Positions 34,967 through 45,887 of a stretch of 64,000 nucleotides of DNA are shown here, in pieces. The notes beneath the pieces were generated by a model, which was given only the letters and a program-made list of their open reading frames with translations, was not told the DNA's origin and did no database searches. Each line of letters starts with the position of its first letter. Position 1 is the stretch's first letter. This DNA is from Castanea sativa. Taxonomy: Eukaryota > Streptophyta > Magnoliopsida > Fagales > Fagaceae. The DNA is taken from assembly GCF_040712315.1 (NCBI RefSeq), contig NC_134020.1, positions 13,555,251-13,619,250 of the forward strand. The letters run 5' to 3'. A program made the translations under genes and the position numbers.

Positions 34967-35943
34967 TATTAGGATGTGTGCTCTTAAATCCTATTGTATG
35001 ATGCTATGTATGACATTATGTATAACTTAATATTATGATAAATAAAGTTGTTTTATTATTCTCTAAAATAATGGTAACATAAATATTTGGACATTATCAT
35101 ATAGTCCATGAGATGCGTAGTATGTGATTTATGTGAAAAGTCACAGAAGATATAAATCATAGGTTCTTTGTAAACTCAGAATATTAGTTCGTAGTCGGTG
35201 ATGAAATTTAGCATTTTATCTACGAACACTATAATATATCAACTATAAGATGATTTGTCTTGATTATGGAAGTGGAGACTTCCAGTTGGTATGGTAATAT
35301 GTTTTAAGAGTTAAGATATATTGAACAGGACTGCTGTGAGATTTATTATTCTCCTAACGACTGTCACATGAATACTAAATTTCATGACTTCTATTTGCAT
35401 GAACTCTTAATCCTGAGAGAATAATGGACCTGATCATGAGGTGTAGGTTGCTTTGATATATCAGGAGTGAGATCTAAAGTCACGATCAAAACTTTAATAT
35501 GTTGGGCAGCCACATTTAGTGTTGATGAAACATATATTTGCAAGATGGAATTCATAGTCTCTTAATCGAGATATAAAATATTCCCTGGAGATAAGTTTAA
35601 TGGGTTCAGTTATTCATAGAGTTAGGCCTAACCACTTTCGTAAGAGGTTACTAAAGTATATATTTATGAAATTGAATTTCATAAATATATAATGAATAAC
35701 TTTAAAGGATTCAACCGGGTACTCAAGGATAAGATGTAGTTTTCATCAAAGTGGCAGTCTACATTCATGACTTTGTATTACTATGAATATTTTATGAAAG
35801 GGTTTCATGTATAATAAAGTCTTGGGATATAATTTATTAATGAGGCCTAGAGTCCAATTATATTTATATAGTGGTATTAAATATAATTAATGGTAACTTT
35901 GGACTTGTCAAGAGTTGACAGAAAAGCCCAAGGCCCACTGGAG
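34967..35943 (+). repeat. LTR 5' portion, first piece
   Basis: Starts TATTAGGATG, with the second base changed, and runs to CCCACTGGAG, about 70% of the LTR. The missing remainder starts with the sequence found reversed at 36702. Confidence 0.9.
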
Positions 35944-36272
35944 TGTTAGTATTAGTGCCCTAAAATCCTATTGTATGATGCTATGTATGATATTATGTAT
36001 GACATTATGTATGACATGATGTATGAGTTAATATTGTGATTAATAAAGTTGTTTTATTTTTATCTAAAATAATGGTAACATGAATATGAGATATTGTCAT
36101 ATAGTCCATGAGATGCATAGTATGTGATTTATGTAAAAAGTCACAGAAGATATAAATCACAAGTTTTTTAGAAACTCAGAATTGTAGTTCGTAGTCAGTG
36201 ATGAAATTGGGCATTTCATCTGCGAAGACTATAACATATCAACTAAGACGATTTGTCTTAGTCATGGAAGTG
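35944..36272 (+). repeat. LTR 5' portion, second piece
   Basis: Starts TGTTAGTATTAGTGCCC and continues 329 bp, to CATGGAAGTG. It has more ATGTATGAC units near its start than other copies. It ends where the reversed LTR begins. Confidence 0.9.
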
Positions 36273-36274
36273 TA

Positions 36275-36702
36275 TGTAGGAATAATCATGGTTTGTATCT
36301 CATACAATACATACGCATCGGAAAATTAACGGATCTACTTCATTCGCAATTCATAACATGTACTATGTAAATTTCAGAAAATAAGAACAAAATAGCATAC
36401 CTTGGAGCAATGAAATTCAAAACCAAAGATTGAAGTACTCGAGAAAACTTTTAATCTTCACTCCAATTCCACTAACGCCCAAGAAGCGTGGTCTCTCAAT
36501 TAGTTTTCAAGGGAGAATGTTAGAGCGTCTCACTCTCACATACACACCATTTCACAATGATATCTCTCTTTTTCATACATAAAATTATGTATGTTTTTCT
36601 CCATATAACTAATTATCTAATTAGGCTAGCCTTTTGGGCCTTTCCAATTGGGCTTTAGTATGTGGCTTAAAGTGGGACCAAAAGGGACCAATAAGACACT
36701 AG
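36275..36702 (-). repeat. Reversed LTR 3' portion
   Basis: Begins TGTAGG, the reverse of an LTR end, and runs to GACACTAG, the reverse of CTAGTGTC. It covers about 430 bp at the LTR end, which is just the part missing from the piece ending at 35943. Confidence 0.9.
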
Positions 36703-37785
36703 GGATAATGTGAATGTATTAGATACACCACAAGACATTACTCATAAGATGGCTAGTACATAGGTGCCTCGTCATAGTGGGAGAATTGTTCGGCCTCCTA
36801 TAAGATTTATAGGTTTGGGAGAAACTTATGAAGCTATCTCAGAAGAGGCTGAATCGGATCCTTACACTTATAAGGAAGCAATGAATGATATAGATGCACA
36901 TCATTAGGTCCAAGCTATGAAATCTGAATTGGATTCTATGTATTCCAATCAAGTTTACGATCTTGTAGAGGCGCCTAACAGCATTAAACCTGTTGGTTGC
37001 AAATGGGTTTACAAGAGAAAGAGAGGGATAAATGGAAAGGTTGAAACCTTTAAAGCATGGCTAGTGACGAAAGGGTATACACAAAAAGAAGGTATTGATT
37101 ATGAAGAAACCTTTTCACCAGTAGAATGCTTAAATCTATCAAAATTCTCTTATCCATTACTGCTCATTATGATTATGAGATTTGGCAAATGGTTGTCAAG
37201 ACTGCATTTCTTAATGGCAATCTTGATGAGGAAATCTATATGATGCATCTGGAAGGTTTCATAGGAAAGAACCAAGAGCATCTGGTATGCAAGTTGAAAA
37301 GGTCCATTTATGGACTTAAGCATCTAGGTCATGGAACATCAAATTTGATCAAGCAATCAAGTCATTTGGTTTTGAACAAAATCTTGATGAACCATGTGTG
37401 TACAAAAGACATCGAGATAAAGCAGTAATATTCCTAGTGCTTTATGTTGATGATATTCTACTCATTGGGAATGATGTAGGGGTAATGTCAACGGTAAAAG
37501 TTTGGTTGTCAAGCCAATTTGATATGAAGGACTTGGGTGAGGCTAACTTTATTCTAGGGATCAAGTTTCGGCGAGATCGCAAGAATAAGATGTTAGGCTT
37601 ATCACAAGCTGGATATATAAATAAGGTTCTAGAACGGTTTAGCATGCAAAACTCCAAGAAAGGATTGCTTCCTTTTAGACATAGAGTTCCTCTTTCTAAT
37701 AACCAATGACCTAAGACTCAAGAGGAAGAAAACATGATGAGACAAGTTCCTTATACTTCTGCAGTAGGAAGTCTCATGTATAACA
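36703..37785 (+). pseudogene. Copia integrase C-terminus and RT fragment
   Basis: Reads, in pieces, as the same polyprotein as Co2 from about 51570 to the start of its RNase H. The part from 36917 starts [20 protein letters not shown], then [16 protein letters not shown] and [17 protein letters not shown]; the RT core has [15 protein letters not shown] and the catalytic box YVDD (coded at 37443-37454). Frame changes near 37125 and 37330 and stops break it. It lacks gag, protease and most of integrase. At 37785 it is cut within SLMYNM by the reversed LTR. Confidence 0.85.
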
Positions 37786-39146
37786 TGATGGAAATATGCA
37801 TGTACGCAGCGGAAAATAAATAAATCTACTTTATTCGTAATTGATAACATGCACTATGTAAATTTCAGAATATAGAATCAAGAGAGTGTAATTTGGTGTA
37901 GTGAATTTCAAAACCAAAGATCATAAGTTCTTGAGAACACTTTTAATCTTCACTCCAATTCCACAAACGCCCATAATATGTGGTCTCTTAATTAGTTTTT
38001 GTTCAAGAGAGACTGAGAGAGTGTCCAACACTCACATACACACCATTTCACAATGATGTCTCTCTTTTTCATCCATTAAAATTTTGTACGTTTCTCTCCT
38101 TATAACTGATTATCTAATTGGGCTAGCCTTTTGGGCCTTTCCAATTAGGCTTTACTATGTAGCTTGGAGTGGGACCAAAAGGGACCAACAATACACTAGC
38201 ACCAATGGGCCTTGAGCTTTTCTGTCAACTCTTGACAAGTCCAAAGTTACCATTAGTTATATTTAATACCACTATATAAATATAATTGCACTATAGGCCT
38301 TATTTATAAATTATATCCCAAGACTTTATTATACATGCAACCCCTTCATAAAATATTCGTAGTAATACAAAGTCATGAATGTAGACTGCCATTTTGTAAA
38401 TTACTACAACTTATCCTTGAGTAACCTGTTTAATCCTTTAAAGTTATTCAACATATATTTATGAAATCCAATTTCATAAATATATACTTTAGTAACTTCT
38501 TACCAAAGTGGTTAGGCCTAACTCTCTAAATAACTGAACCCATTAAACTTATCTCAAGGGAATATTTTATATCTCCATTAAGTGACTATGAGTTCCACCT
38601 TGAGAATATATGTTTCATCAACACTAAATGTAGCTGCCCAACATACTGAGGTTTTGACCATTACTTTAGATCTCACTCCTGATATATCAAAGTACCCTAC
38701 ACTTCATGATCAGGTCCATTATCCTTTCAGGATTAAGAGTTCATGTAAATAGAAGTCGTGCGATTTATTATTCATTTGACAGTCGTTAAGAGAATAAGAA
38801 ATTTCACAGTGGTCCAGTTCAATATGTCTTAACTTTTAAACATATCAACTAGAAGTCTACACTTCCATGATCAAGACAAATCATCTTAGTAGATATGTTA
38901 TAGTCTTCGCAGATAAAATGCCCAATTTCATCGCTGACTATGAACTATAATTCTGAGTTTATAAAGAACTTGTGATTTATATCTTCTATGACTTTTCACA
39001 TAAATCACATACTATGCATCTCATGAACTATATGATAATGTCACATATTCATGTTACCATTATTTTAGATAATAATAAAACAACTTTATCAATCATAATA
39101 TTAAGTCATACATCATGTCATACATAATGACATACATAATATCATA
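37786..39146 (-). mobile_element. Reversed, almost complete LTR
   Basis: About 1.36 kb, starting TGATGGAAA (reverse of an LTR end) and running to CATAATATCATACAA, which lacks only about the first 27 bases of the LTR. The missing tip is replaced by a plus-strand LTR end, a join at a short shared ATACAA. Confidence 0.9.
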
Positions 39147-39166
39147 CAAAACTAGATTTTCCAATA
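39147..39166 (+). repeat. LTR 3' tip
   Basis: ACTAGATTTTCCAATA and the bases before it match the last bases of the LTR in plus orientation (compare 45867-45887), ending TA instead of CA. The adjoining GGAAC is the right target duplication. Confidence 0.8.
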
Positions 39167-39171
39167 GGAAC
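39167..39171 (+). repeat. Target duplication, right copy (GGAAC)
   Basis: Four of five bases match 34962-34966. Confidence 0.75.
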
Positions 39172-40999
39172 CACATTAGCTAACCATTCTGGATAGTTGA
39201 CCACTCTTTGGATTCTTGCATTATACTATTTCTCAACTTCTTCTTTGATCTTGAAAGTCTACTCTGGCTTCATTCTTCTCAATTTCTGCTTGATTGGCTT
39301 CATGGTCAAATCTGTTGGAATGCAATGTTGTACTATATCTATACCAATTCAAGGCTTGTCCTCGTATGACCCCCGGTGAAGCCTAGATTAAGCCGATGAG
39401 TAGCTAAATGAAGATCAATTCTCGCAAAGACCTCTTTGAACTCTGTCAATAGTGCCACTAATGCATCTCTCTCTGAAGTGGTTAAGGTATTGCCCACTTG
39501 TATCATTTTAGGTTCATCATCAGTTCCCAGGTTAATGGATTGGGTTTTGTCCATTACGGGTTCTAGGTTTCCTTGTTTTAATTCCTTATTATTAAGAATT
39601 TCTTTGCCAATTTCATAAATAAATATTTTCAAATCCAATAAATAAGCAGAGTTAGAAATCATATTATAAGGAAAAGAGTTCTCAACAAACTCAATAGACT
39701 TAATTAAATTAGACACAACTGGAATACTATCACAAACAGATTTAACAGGAATAGAAAATACTAGTAGAAATAGACTCTATAGGGACAGAAACAATGTTCT
39801 TGGCAGGGGTAACTGGCTCGACGGTCTTGATCTTCTTGGAAAGAGTGATTGACTTGACGGTCTTGATCTTCTTCACGGGTCCTCCATAGGGTGGGTGGCT
39901 CCCTCCCATGCCCAGTTCTTCAAGTCAGTCATGGCTTCAACAATGGTAGGTGGCTCTCAGTGAATTCCTTCTTTGCTTAATATCAGTACATGGGATCTTC
40001 ATCCATATAATCTGTGGCTTCACCATCAATCTCCATATCTGTAGGCTTGTCAGTCACGAAAGCATCCATGTGCTCTATGTTGTCCATCCACTCATCAAAC
40101 AAATCATGCCTCCCTTCATTGCCCAAGTAGGTGTGTTGCAGGAGATGTTGTGACTCGCCCCCTTCCATCCTTTCATTGTTACATTCAGCCTTCTCAAGTG
40201 TCAGGATTCTGAGACTGTGGACCATCAGTTTTAGGTCTAGAATGGCCAACCTAGCATTTATATCATCCTTTCCTTTGGTATGAGGGGTTAGTGAGATAGG
40301 TTCTGAATCGTAATATGACCCCAACTTTGGAATCTCTCTACCATACTTGTCATATCGAGGACCTGACCTTGAGCTAACATTAGTGATACAACTCCAATCG
40401 GAGGGACGCCCATAGGGGTAATCATCATAGTCCACCTCATTGGGTTGTCCAACCTCCTTTCTTAGATTTATCAACCTGTATTGGTCACTATCAATGTCAC
40501 TCCACCTATTATCTTCAGCATCATCTTCAATATCTTCATCAAAGTATTCTACATCATCATCATATTCTTCATAGTAAAGATCTGCATCTTCATCTTCTCT
40601 ATCACTAGCAGGTTCACCCTAGTCATCGCCACTATACTAGTTATCTATGCTAATGTTGCTACCGTCAACATCATGTCCATCGTCACTGCTGCCGCTATCA
40701 CCATTACTATTATTCTCAGCATCACTTCCTACATCATTATCACTAGGGGCTATCTCCCTTTCTTCATCTTCATCTTCATCATTGGCTCTTCTTGCTTCAT
40801 ACAGGCTTTTCAAGGCATATTGGCAGGGCTCCAAGTATTCTTCTTCCTCTATATTGCACATGGCATCTCCAAGGAATGTAGTCATGTCATTAAGGTCCAT
40901 ATAATCAGCCCAATCAATAGGAACCCAGGGTGTCTCTTCTTTCTTCAGTTCTGGAAGCTTGTTGTTGCAATCAAGTAGTAGTTGGAACCCAGGCATCAT
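39172..40999 (-). pseudogene. Gy2 RT N-terminus and protease-RT spacer (broken)
   Basis: Next to the insertion block, 39172-39340 reads as the start of RT (the ANVVP segment and the stretch before it). The part 39716-39339 holds the segment before RT: an INLGTDDEPKMIQVGNTL block and LVALLTEFKEVFA, typical of Tat-type pol. The parts 40474-39983 and 40999-40637 are acidic, Asp/Glu/Ser-rich linker (with PWVPIDWADYMDL) between protease and RT, which is long in this element type. The parts are in different frames, separated by stops. The plus-strand frames across this region are shadows. Confidence 0.75.
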
Positions 41000-41037
41000 A
41001 GTTCTGGTCTCAGGGTCAATCTTGGTTTAGGAAATCC

Positions 41038-42110
41038 CTAATAGCGTTTACTATCTCCAGCTTTGACAAACTTCCCATTCAATGTGGGTGTATAGGGCTT
41101 TAGGGGTTTCGGAGGGCAACAAAGTCCCTTTTCTTTTACTTTGGCATGGGCCAATCTTCTCACTTCCATTTCTAGCAAATTATCATCAGTGGGCTTATAG
41201 CCCAACCCAAAAGTTGGTGTGGTAGTGGGAATCATCGAGTCTTGAATAGTAGGCCTCTTCATAATTCTCCCAAAGCTCATACCTAGAAGGTAATTCATTT
41301 TCCTCATTATCGCTACCACATTGTTGTTGTTGTAGGGCGCAAAGTCCATCGGGATCTTCTCCACTTCTTCTTCTCTTCTTTCAAAACCAGGCCTCTCAAT
41401 CTCAAAGCTATCCAAGGTCAATGACTTTTTCTCAAAATCAATTCCGAAAATAGGCTTAGGCACTGTCAAAGTATCACTATATATGGTCACAATAGCTCCT
41501 TCATGTGGAAATCACACCTTTTGGTATAGAGAGGAAGGTACGGCCTCTATGTCATGGATTCATGGTCATCCAAGGAGCATACTGAAGCATGAGGATATGT
41601 TAAGGACTTGAAACTCCACCTTCTTGACCATCGGTCCTATAGTGAGCTCTAATGTTATGGTTCCTAAGACCTCCCTTCTACTGTTGTTGCATACCCTCAC
41701 ATGCTGATCAGTACGCATAAAGTCTTCAATGCTTAGACCTAAGCACGAAGTCTTCAATGCTTAAGGCACTTCCATCATCTATTAAACCATCTATATCCTC
41801 TTCCCCTTGGCATCTACAGTGATATGTAACGGGTCGTTGTGGTGCTTCCCCTTCTTGGTCAGATCCTTGCCGGAATAGGAAATGGTGAGTTCCCTATTTA
41901 TGGACCTAATCATAGTGGGATGCTGTGGTTGTAGGGACTTGGATTTTGTTAAGAAGGTCTACTAGGTTTTGACGGTGTTTGTATGAGGCCACGAGTAAAC
42001 CCCATAAGGATATGTTGGCTTGTGTCCTCTTTATTTGCTTGAGGACCTCATCTTCTTCAGTGGGTGTTAGTTGGGTAGATTTGTTCAAGGCTTTTATTGG
42101 GTTGTCTGTC
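41038..42110 (-). pseudogene. Gy2 gag-protease linker and protease (broken)
   Basis: The part 41757-41566 matches the middle and end of a Tat-type aspartic protease (VLGTITLELTIGPMVKKVEF, then FQVLN..SCFSMLLG). The next (41490-41038) has a TVPKPIFGIDFEKKSLTLDS segment and a FERREEEVEKIPMDFAPYNN block of the protease-RT linker. Upstream, 42110-41906 reads LNKSTQLTPTEEDEVLKQIK and RTQANISLWGLLVASYKHR, the segment before the protease. The active-site DNG or DTG segment lies between, in broken sequence. Frame changes separate the parts. Confidence 0.75.
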
Positions 42111-42490
42111 TCCAAATGTGGGGGTTTGAAGTGTCTCCCCCCCTTGTGATGTGGTCAATTTTTTTTGGGTCATTAGAATTGGTATCTTGGGGTTTGAAGT
42201 GTCTCCCCCCATTTGTGGATGTTTGGTTACTGAATTAGGGTTTGAAGTGTCTCTCTCCATTTGTGGGTGTTTGGCTATTTACTTAGGGTTTGAAGTGTCT
42301 CTCCCTATTTGCGGGTGTTTGGTTATTTGATTGGGGTTTGAAGTGTCTCCCCTTATTTGTAGGTGTTTGGTCATTTGATTGGGGTTTGAAGTGTCTCCCC
42401 TCATTTGTAGGTGCTGGGTAATTTTTGATTTTTGGTACTTCCTCACTCCATATGTCATATCTTGTGGTGGTGGTGGATGTCCTATCCATC
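42111..42490 (-). pseudogene. Gy2 gag region coding 16-residue repeats
   Basis: The minus strand reads repeated GRHFKPQSN-type units. The last part (42492-42283) is open; a frame break near 42260 leads into another piece. It lies upstream of the linker to the protease and is the farthest upstream part of Gy2 in the window; the sequence changes to Gy3 at about 42490. The repeat is described separately. Confidence 0.65.
42122..42420 (-). repeat. 48-bp coding tandem repeat
   Basis: GGGTTTGAAGTGTCTC recurs at 42190, 42238, 42286, 42334 and 42382, exactly 48 bp apart (16 codons), with an outlying copy at 42122 (68 bp away). On the minus strand it codes for a repeated ERHFKPQSN.QTP segment in Gy2. 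Confidence 0.95.
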
Positions 42491-42499
42491 ACTCCATAT
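42491..42499. other. Head-to-head junction of Gy2 and Gy3
   Basis: Left of here, coding similarity is on the minus strand; right of it, on the plus strand. No LTR, target duplication or insertion lies between. Confidence 0.55.
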
Positions 42500-43090
42500 G
42501 ATCACTGTGAAGAAAAGATATTGGTGGAAATGTGCATGGGCAACATGATTATGGAATACAGAGCTATTCTTGAGAACTTGGAAATATCCTAGTTTAGACA
42601 GCTATTACAAAAAGCTAGGAAGACTGGCCAATCAGTAAGGCTAAGCCATGACAAACCCAAAGAACGAAGATCCACTCCGCAGGCTATGGCGGTATGTACT
42701 TGGCGAAAAGAAAACTAAATCGGATGGGAGGGAGTACGAGGCCCCCCTACCACTACCATGTATACCAAAGGCGATAGGTGTGATCCTAGATAAATGGATT
42801 GCAGACGGGGTCTTCAAGCTTAACCAAGTTTCTACATAACCTAATAAAGAAGAGCAGAGGGACCCACATTTCAGTTGTGTGCACAATTATGTGCAACACC
42901 CTAGCACGGAATGTTGGGCGCTCCATAGACTAATGCACCTCAAAATCAAAGAAGGAACTCTCTAGTTGTCCTAGCTAGAAGTTCAAAGAAAGCCACTCCC
43001 AAGCCTAAGGGAAAGGGGGTAGTAACAGTCGTTATTTGCAAGAATCTAGGAGAAGACGAAAAGGAAAGGCCAGCCCTGCCTGCTGCAGCC
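42500..43090 (+). pseudogene. Gy3 gag C-terminal region (broken)
   Basis: The reading has an EEKILVEMCMGNMIMEYRAI-like segment at about 42505-42575 and KARKTGQSVRLSHDK near 42610-42655, in the style of the gag segments before protease in Tat elements. After 42655 a different frame continues (MTNPKNEDPLRRLWRYVLGE, then DKWIADGVFKL). Basic residues follow up to the protease. No zinc knuckle was seen in the surviving part. The N-terminus is missing at the Gy2 junction. Frame changes and stops are present. Confidence 0.65.
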
Positions 43091-43642
43091 ATTACCACCT
43101 TGCAGAAAAGTTCTAGATTTAAGTACCTATTTGATCTATTGGAACTCACCTTCAACGAGCGGAGAATTGTCACAGAGGCTTTAGTGAGTATTGCCTCAGG
43201 GGCAAGAGTAGAATGCTTATCGGCAAAAACCAAAGCTAACAAAGCCTTTTTACTAGACACCAATGAGATCACTTTTAGTGATGAAGACATGGAAGTAGGG
43301 TATTCAGACCATAGGAGACCACTCTACTTGGAGTCCTCCATAAACCAAATCTCCATTAAAAGGGTCCTAGTCGATACAGGCACTTTAGTGAATCTCATTT
43401 TGCTTAGCATGTTACAAGCAGCAAGAATTTTAGAGGGGAAAATACAGGGATGCCCAATGGAAGTAACAAGATTTAGGGGACGAGGTGAGTACACCACATG
43501 CCACATTCAACTGTGGCTGAAAGAAGGGCTAATAGCATCCTTGGCTCGCTTCGTTATAGTGAAAACAAAAGTTTCATATCACATATTGTTAGGTGGACCG
43601 TGGTTGCACAAACACCGACTAGTCCCGTCTACCTTTCATTAA
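43091..43642 (+). pseudogene. Gy3 aspartic protease
   Basis: The frame 43100-43642 is open. It begins with a conserved segment before the protease (LFDLLELTFNERRIVTEAL), then the active-site segment RVLVDTGTLVNLILLSML, in which DTG is intact but the usual S/A after it is T. It ends with a YHILLGGPWLHKHRLVPSTF block, the family's second-half motif. It would cut Gag-Pol. Although intact as a frame, its partners are broken, so it is labelled a pseudogene. Confidence 0.8.
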
Positions 43643-44023
43643 TGCATGAAAGGAAGGTTGAATGGTAGGATGATACAGATATTGGGAAACCTGTCACCCT
43701 TTGAGCAAGCAGAAGCACATTTAGTAGAAACCATGTTCTACGATGAATGGGCACCATCTGGTGAAAGTTTGGTGTCCAAACCACAAGGCACCTTTGTCCC
43801 CAGGTGGGAGGATATTCAGGATGACCCAAAACCTGACTTGAGGGAGCTACTAATGTAGAGAAAGAAGAGGAAATAAGCGCCCACCTTAAAGTCAAGTGGC
43901 ATACCATGATGCGTCAGGGTTCAAACATTTGATGGTAGGATAATCTACAAGTTAAGAAGGTGTGCGAGGCCCATTTACAGTACATAAAAGGGTCCCAAAC
44001 AAGGGTCCCAGCATAAAAGTTAA
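43643..44023 (+). pseudogene. Gy3 protease-RT linker
   Basis: The part 43646-43858 begins MKGRLNGRMIQILGNLSPF and has EAHLVETMFYDEWAPSGES, a linker segment of Tat-like pol, then stops. About 160 bp follow without a clear frame. Confidence 0.6.
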
Positions 44024-44593
44024 ATGTGCTGTGTGGCGCAAGAAAATTCAGAAGAAGAAATCGACACAGAAAGTGAAAAGGAGGTTACAGTAGAAAGGAA
44101 CACACAGGTTACAGCAAAGGAGAAGTTGGAAGAAGTTGACTTGGGTATGGACCCACAAAAGCCAAGATCCATTTCAGTAAATTCGAAGTTGTCAGAGGAT
44201 GAAAAGACAGTGTTGATCCTGTTGTTGAAAGAGTTCAAAGATGTTTTCACATGGGACTACAGCAAGATGCTTGGGCTAGACCTAGGATTGGTAGTGCACA
44301 CGCTTAAAGTAGATCCTAAGGCTATGCTAGTGGCTCAGCCTGCTAGAGTGTTCCACAGTGAAATAGAAGAACAGATAGTGAAGGAAATGCAAAATTTGTT
44401 GGTAGCTGGTTTCATCAAACCCATCCAGCACCCGTGATGGCTATCCAATATTATGCCAGTTAAGAAGAAAAATTGGTAGCTAAGATGTTATGTGGACTTC
44501 AAAAACCTCAATCAAGTCTACCCAAAGGATGAATTCCCGCTACCCAACATGGACCTACTAATAGACCTTGCAGTAGGAAACACCATGGAATGT
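44024..44593 (+). pseudogene. Gy3 RT N-terminal part (truncated)
   Basis: The open part 44024-44437 has an acidic start, then DEKTVLILLLKEFKDVFTWD (the segment before RT), a LKVDPKAMLVAQPAR block and a VKEMQNLLVAGFIKPIQHP segment at the start of RT. After a stop, RT goes on as CYVDFKNLNQVYPKDEFPLP and NMDLLI, ending in VGNTMECD at the truncated LTR. The core with the catalytic box is absent: it was lost with the LTR insertion or a later deletion. Confidence 0.8.
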
Positions 44594-45887
44594 GATTTAT
44601 AAATGAACTAATAGGACATTATCATAGTCTATGAGATGCATTGTATGTGATTTAGTCACAAGAGATGTAAGTCACATGTTCCTTGTAAACTCAAAATGTA
44701 GTTCGTAGTCGGTGATGAAATTTGGTGTTTTATCTGCGAAGACTATAACACATCAACTAAGATAATTTGTCTTGATCATGGAAGTGGAGACTTCTAGTTG
44801 ATGTGTTGATGTATCTTAATAGTTAAGATATATTGAACTGGACCATTGTGAGATTAATTATTCAATCAACAACTGTCACTTGAATAATTAATCTCATGAC
44901 TTCTAATTTCATAAACTCTCAATCTTGAGAGGGTAGTGAACCCAATCATGAAATGTAGGTTACTTTGATATATCAGAAGAGAGATCTAATATTTACTGTC
45001 AAAACCTCAGTATGTTAGGTAACCACACGTAGTGTTGAGGGAACACATATTCTCAAGATGGAATCCATAATCTCTTTTTATAGAGACACGAAATGTCCCT
45101 TTGAGATAAGCTTAATGGGAACTAGTTATTCAAGGCACCCACATTAGTAAGGAGTTACTAAAGCTTATATTTATTGAAATTGGACTTCAATAAATATGAA
45201 TAACTAAAATATTAAATCAGGTACTCAAGAATAAAATAGTTGTTTACAAAGTGACAGTTTATTATGACTTTGTTGACTATGGATATTTCATGGAGGGGTC
45301 AAAACATTAGAGTCTTGGGATATAATTTATTAATAAGGCCTAGAGTACAATTATATTTATATAGTAGTATTAAATATAATTAATGGTAACTTTGGACATG
45401 TCAAAAGTTGACAGAAAAGCTCAAGGCCCATTGGAGCTAGAGTCTTATTTGTTCCCTTTGGTCCCATCTCAAGCCACAAACTAAAGCACAATTGGGTAGG
45501 CCCAAAAGGCTAACCCAATTAGATAATCAGATTTTATTTAATAAAAGTTATTAAATAAAGTAACTACCAAAGTAGTTAGAATGTACGTATGATGAAAAGA
45601 AAGAAAACTGTTTTTCTCTACAAGGAGAAGAAGAAGGAATTTTCTTTAAAAATGAACGTACATAAAGACTGATTGAGAGACCACACTTCTTGGGCACCAT
45701 GTAGAATTGAGATGAAGATTAAATGTATTCTCAAGTCTTGGTTTTGAATTTTACTGCATCAAGGTACGCTTTCTTTTCTTTGTTCTAGAATTTAAGGTTA
45801 CATGTTATCTCTCATGAATGAAGTAGATCCGTGATTGTTGCTTCCGTTGTGTGTTTTGTATGTGATACAAAACTAGATTTTCCAACA
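44594..45887 (+). mobile_element. Truncated solo LTR, Co3-type
   Basis: 1294 bp, matching the Co3-type LTR from TTTATAAATGAACTAAT to the end TTTTCCAACA. The first about 85 bp of the LTR are missing, together with about 330 bp of Gy3 RT that should lie between the flanks (the stretch with the catalytic box). No target duplication can be seen, consistent with a deletion across the left edge. Confidence 0.9.

Larger units (their letters stand above)
34967..39166. mobile_element. Rearranged block of copia LTR and pol pieces
   Basis: The block is bounded by a 5-bp duplication (GAAAC/GGAAC), so its outer edges are those of one insertion. Inside are six pieces in mixed orientation: LTR start plus-strand (34967-35943), a second LTR start plus-strand (35944-36272), a reversed LTR end (36275-36702), a plus-strand copia RT piece (36703-37785), an almost whole reversed LTR (37786-39146) and a last LTR tip plus-strand (about 39146-39166). 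This needs at least one further insertion and one inversion after the first insertion. Confidence 0.8.
29290..42490 (-). mobile_element. Gy2: Tat-like Ty3-gypsy element, broken by nested insertions
   Basis: On the minus strand, from right to left, the order is gag C-terminal region, protease, spacer, RT, RNase H and integrase. The gag-protease linker and protease (EEDEVLKQIKRTQANISLWG at about 42050) are of a type I associate with Tat/Ogre-type elements. Three insertions interrupt it (30980-32386, 32553-33958, 34967-39166), each flanked by a 5-bp duplication of Gy2 sequence. The gag N-terminus and 5' LTR are missing at the right because the element abuts Gy3 at about 42490. The 3' LTR is not confirmed; the antisense PMD relics and arrays at 19380-28755 may be its 3' part. 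Confidence 0.85.

Noticed and set aside
40481..40978. Plus-strand 165-residue Ile-rich open frame
   Set aside because: It is the shadow of the acidic linker of Gy2 on the minus strand.
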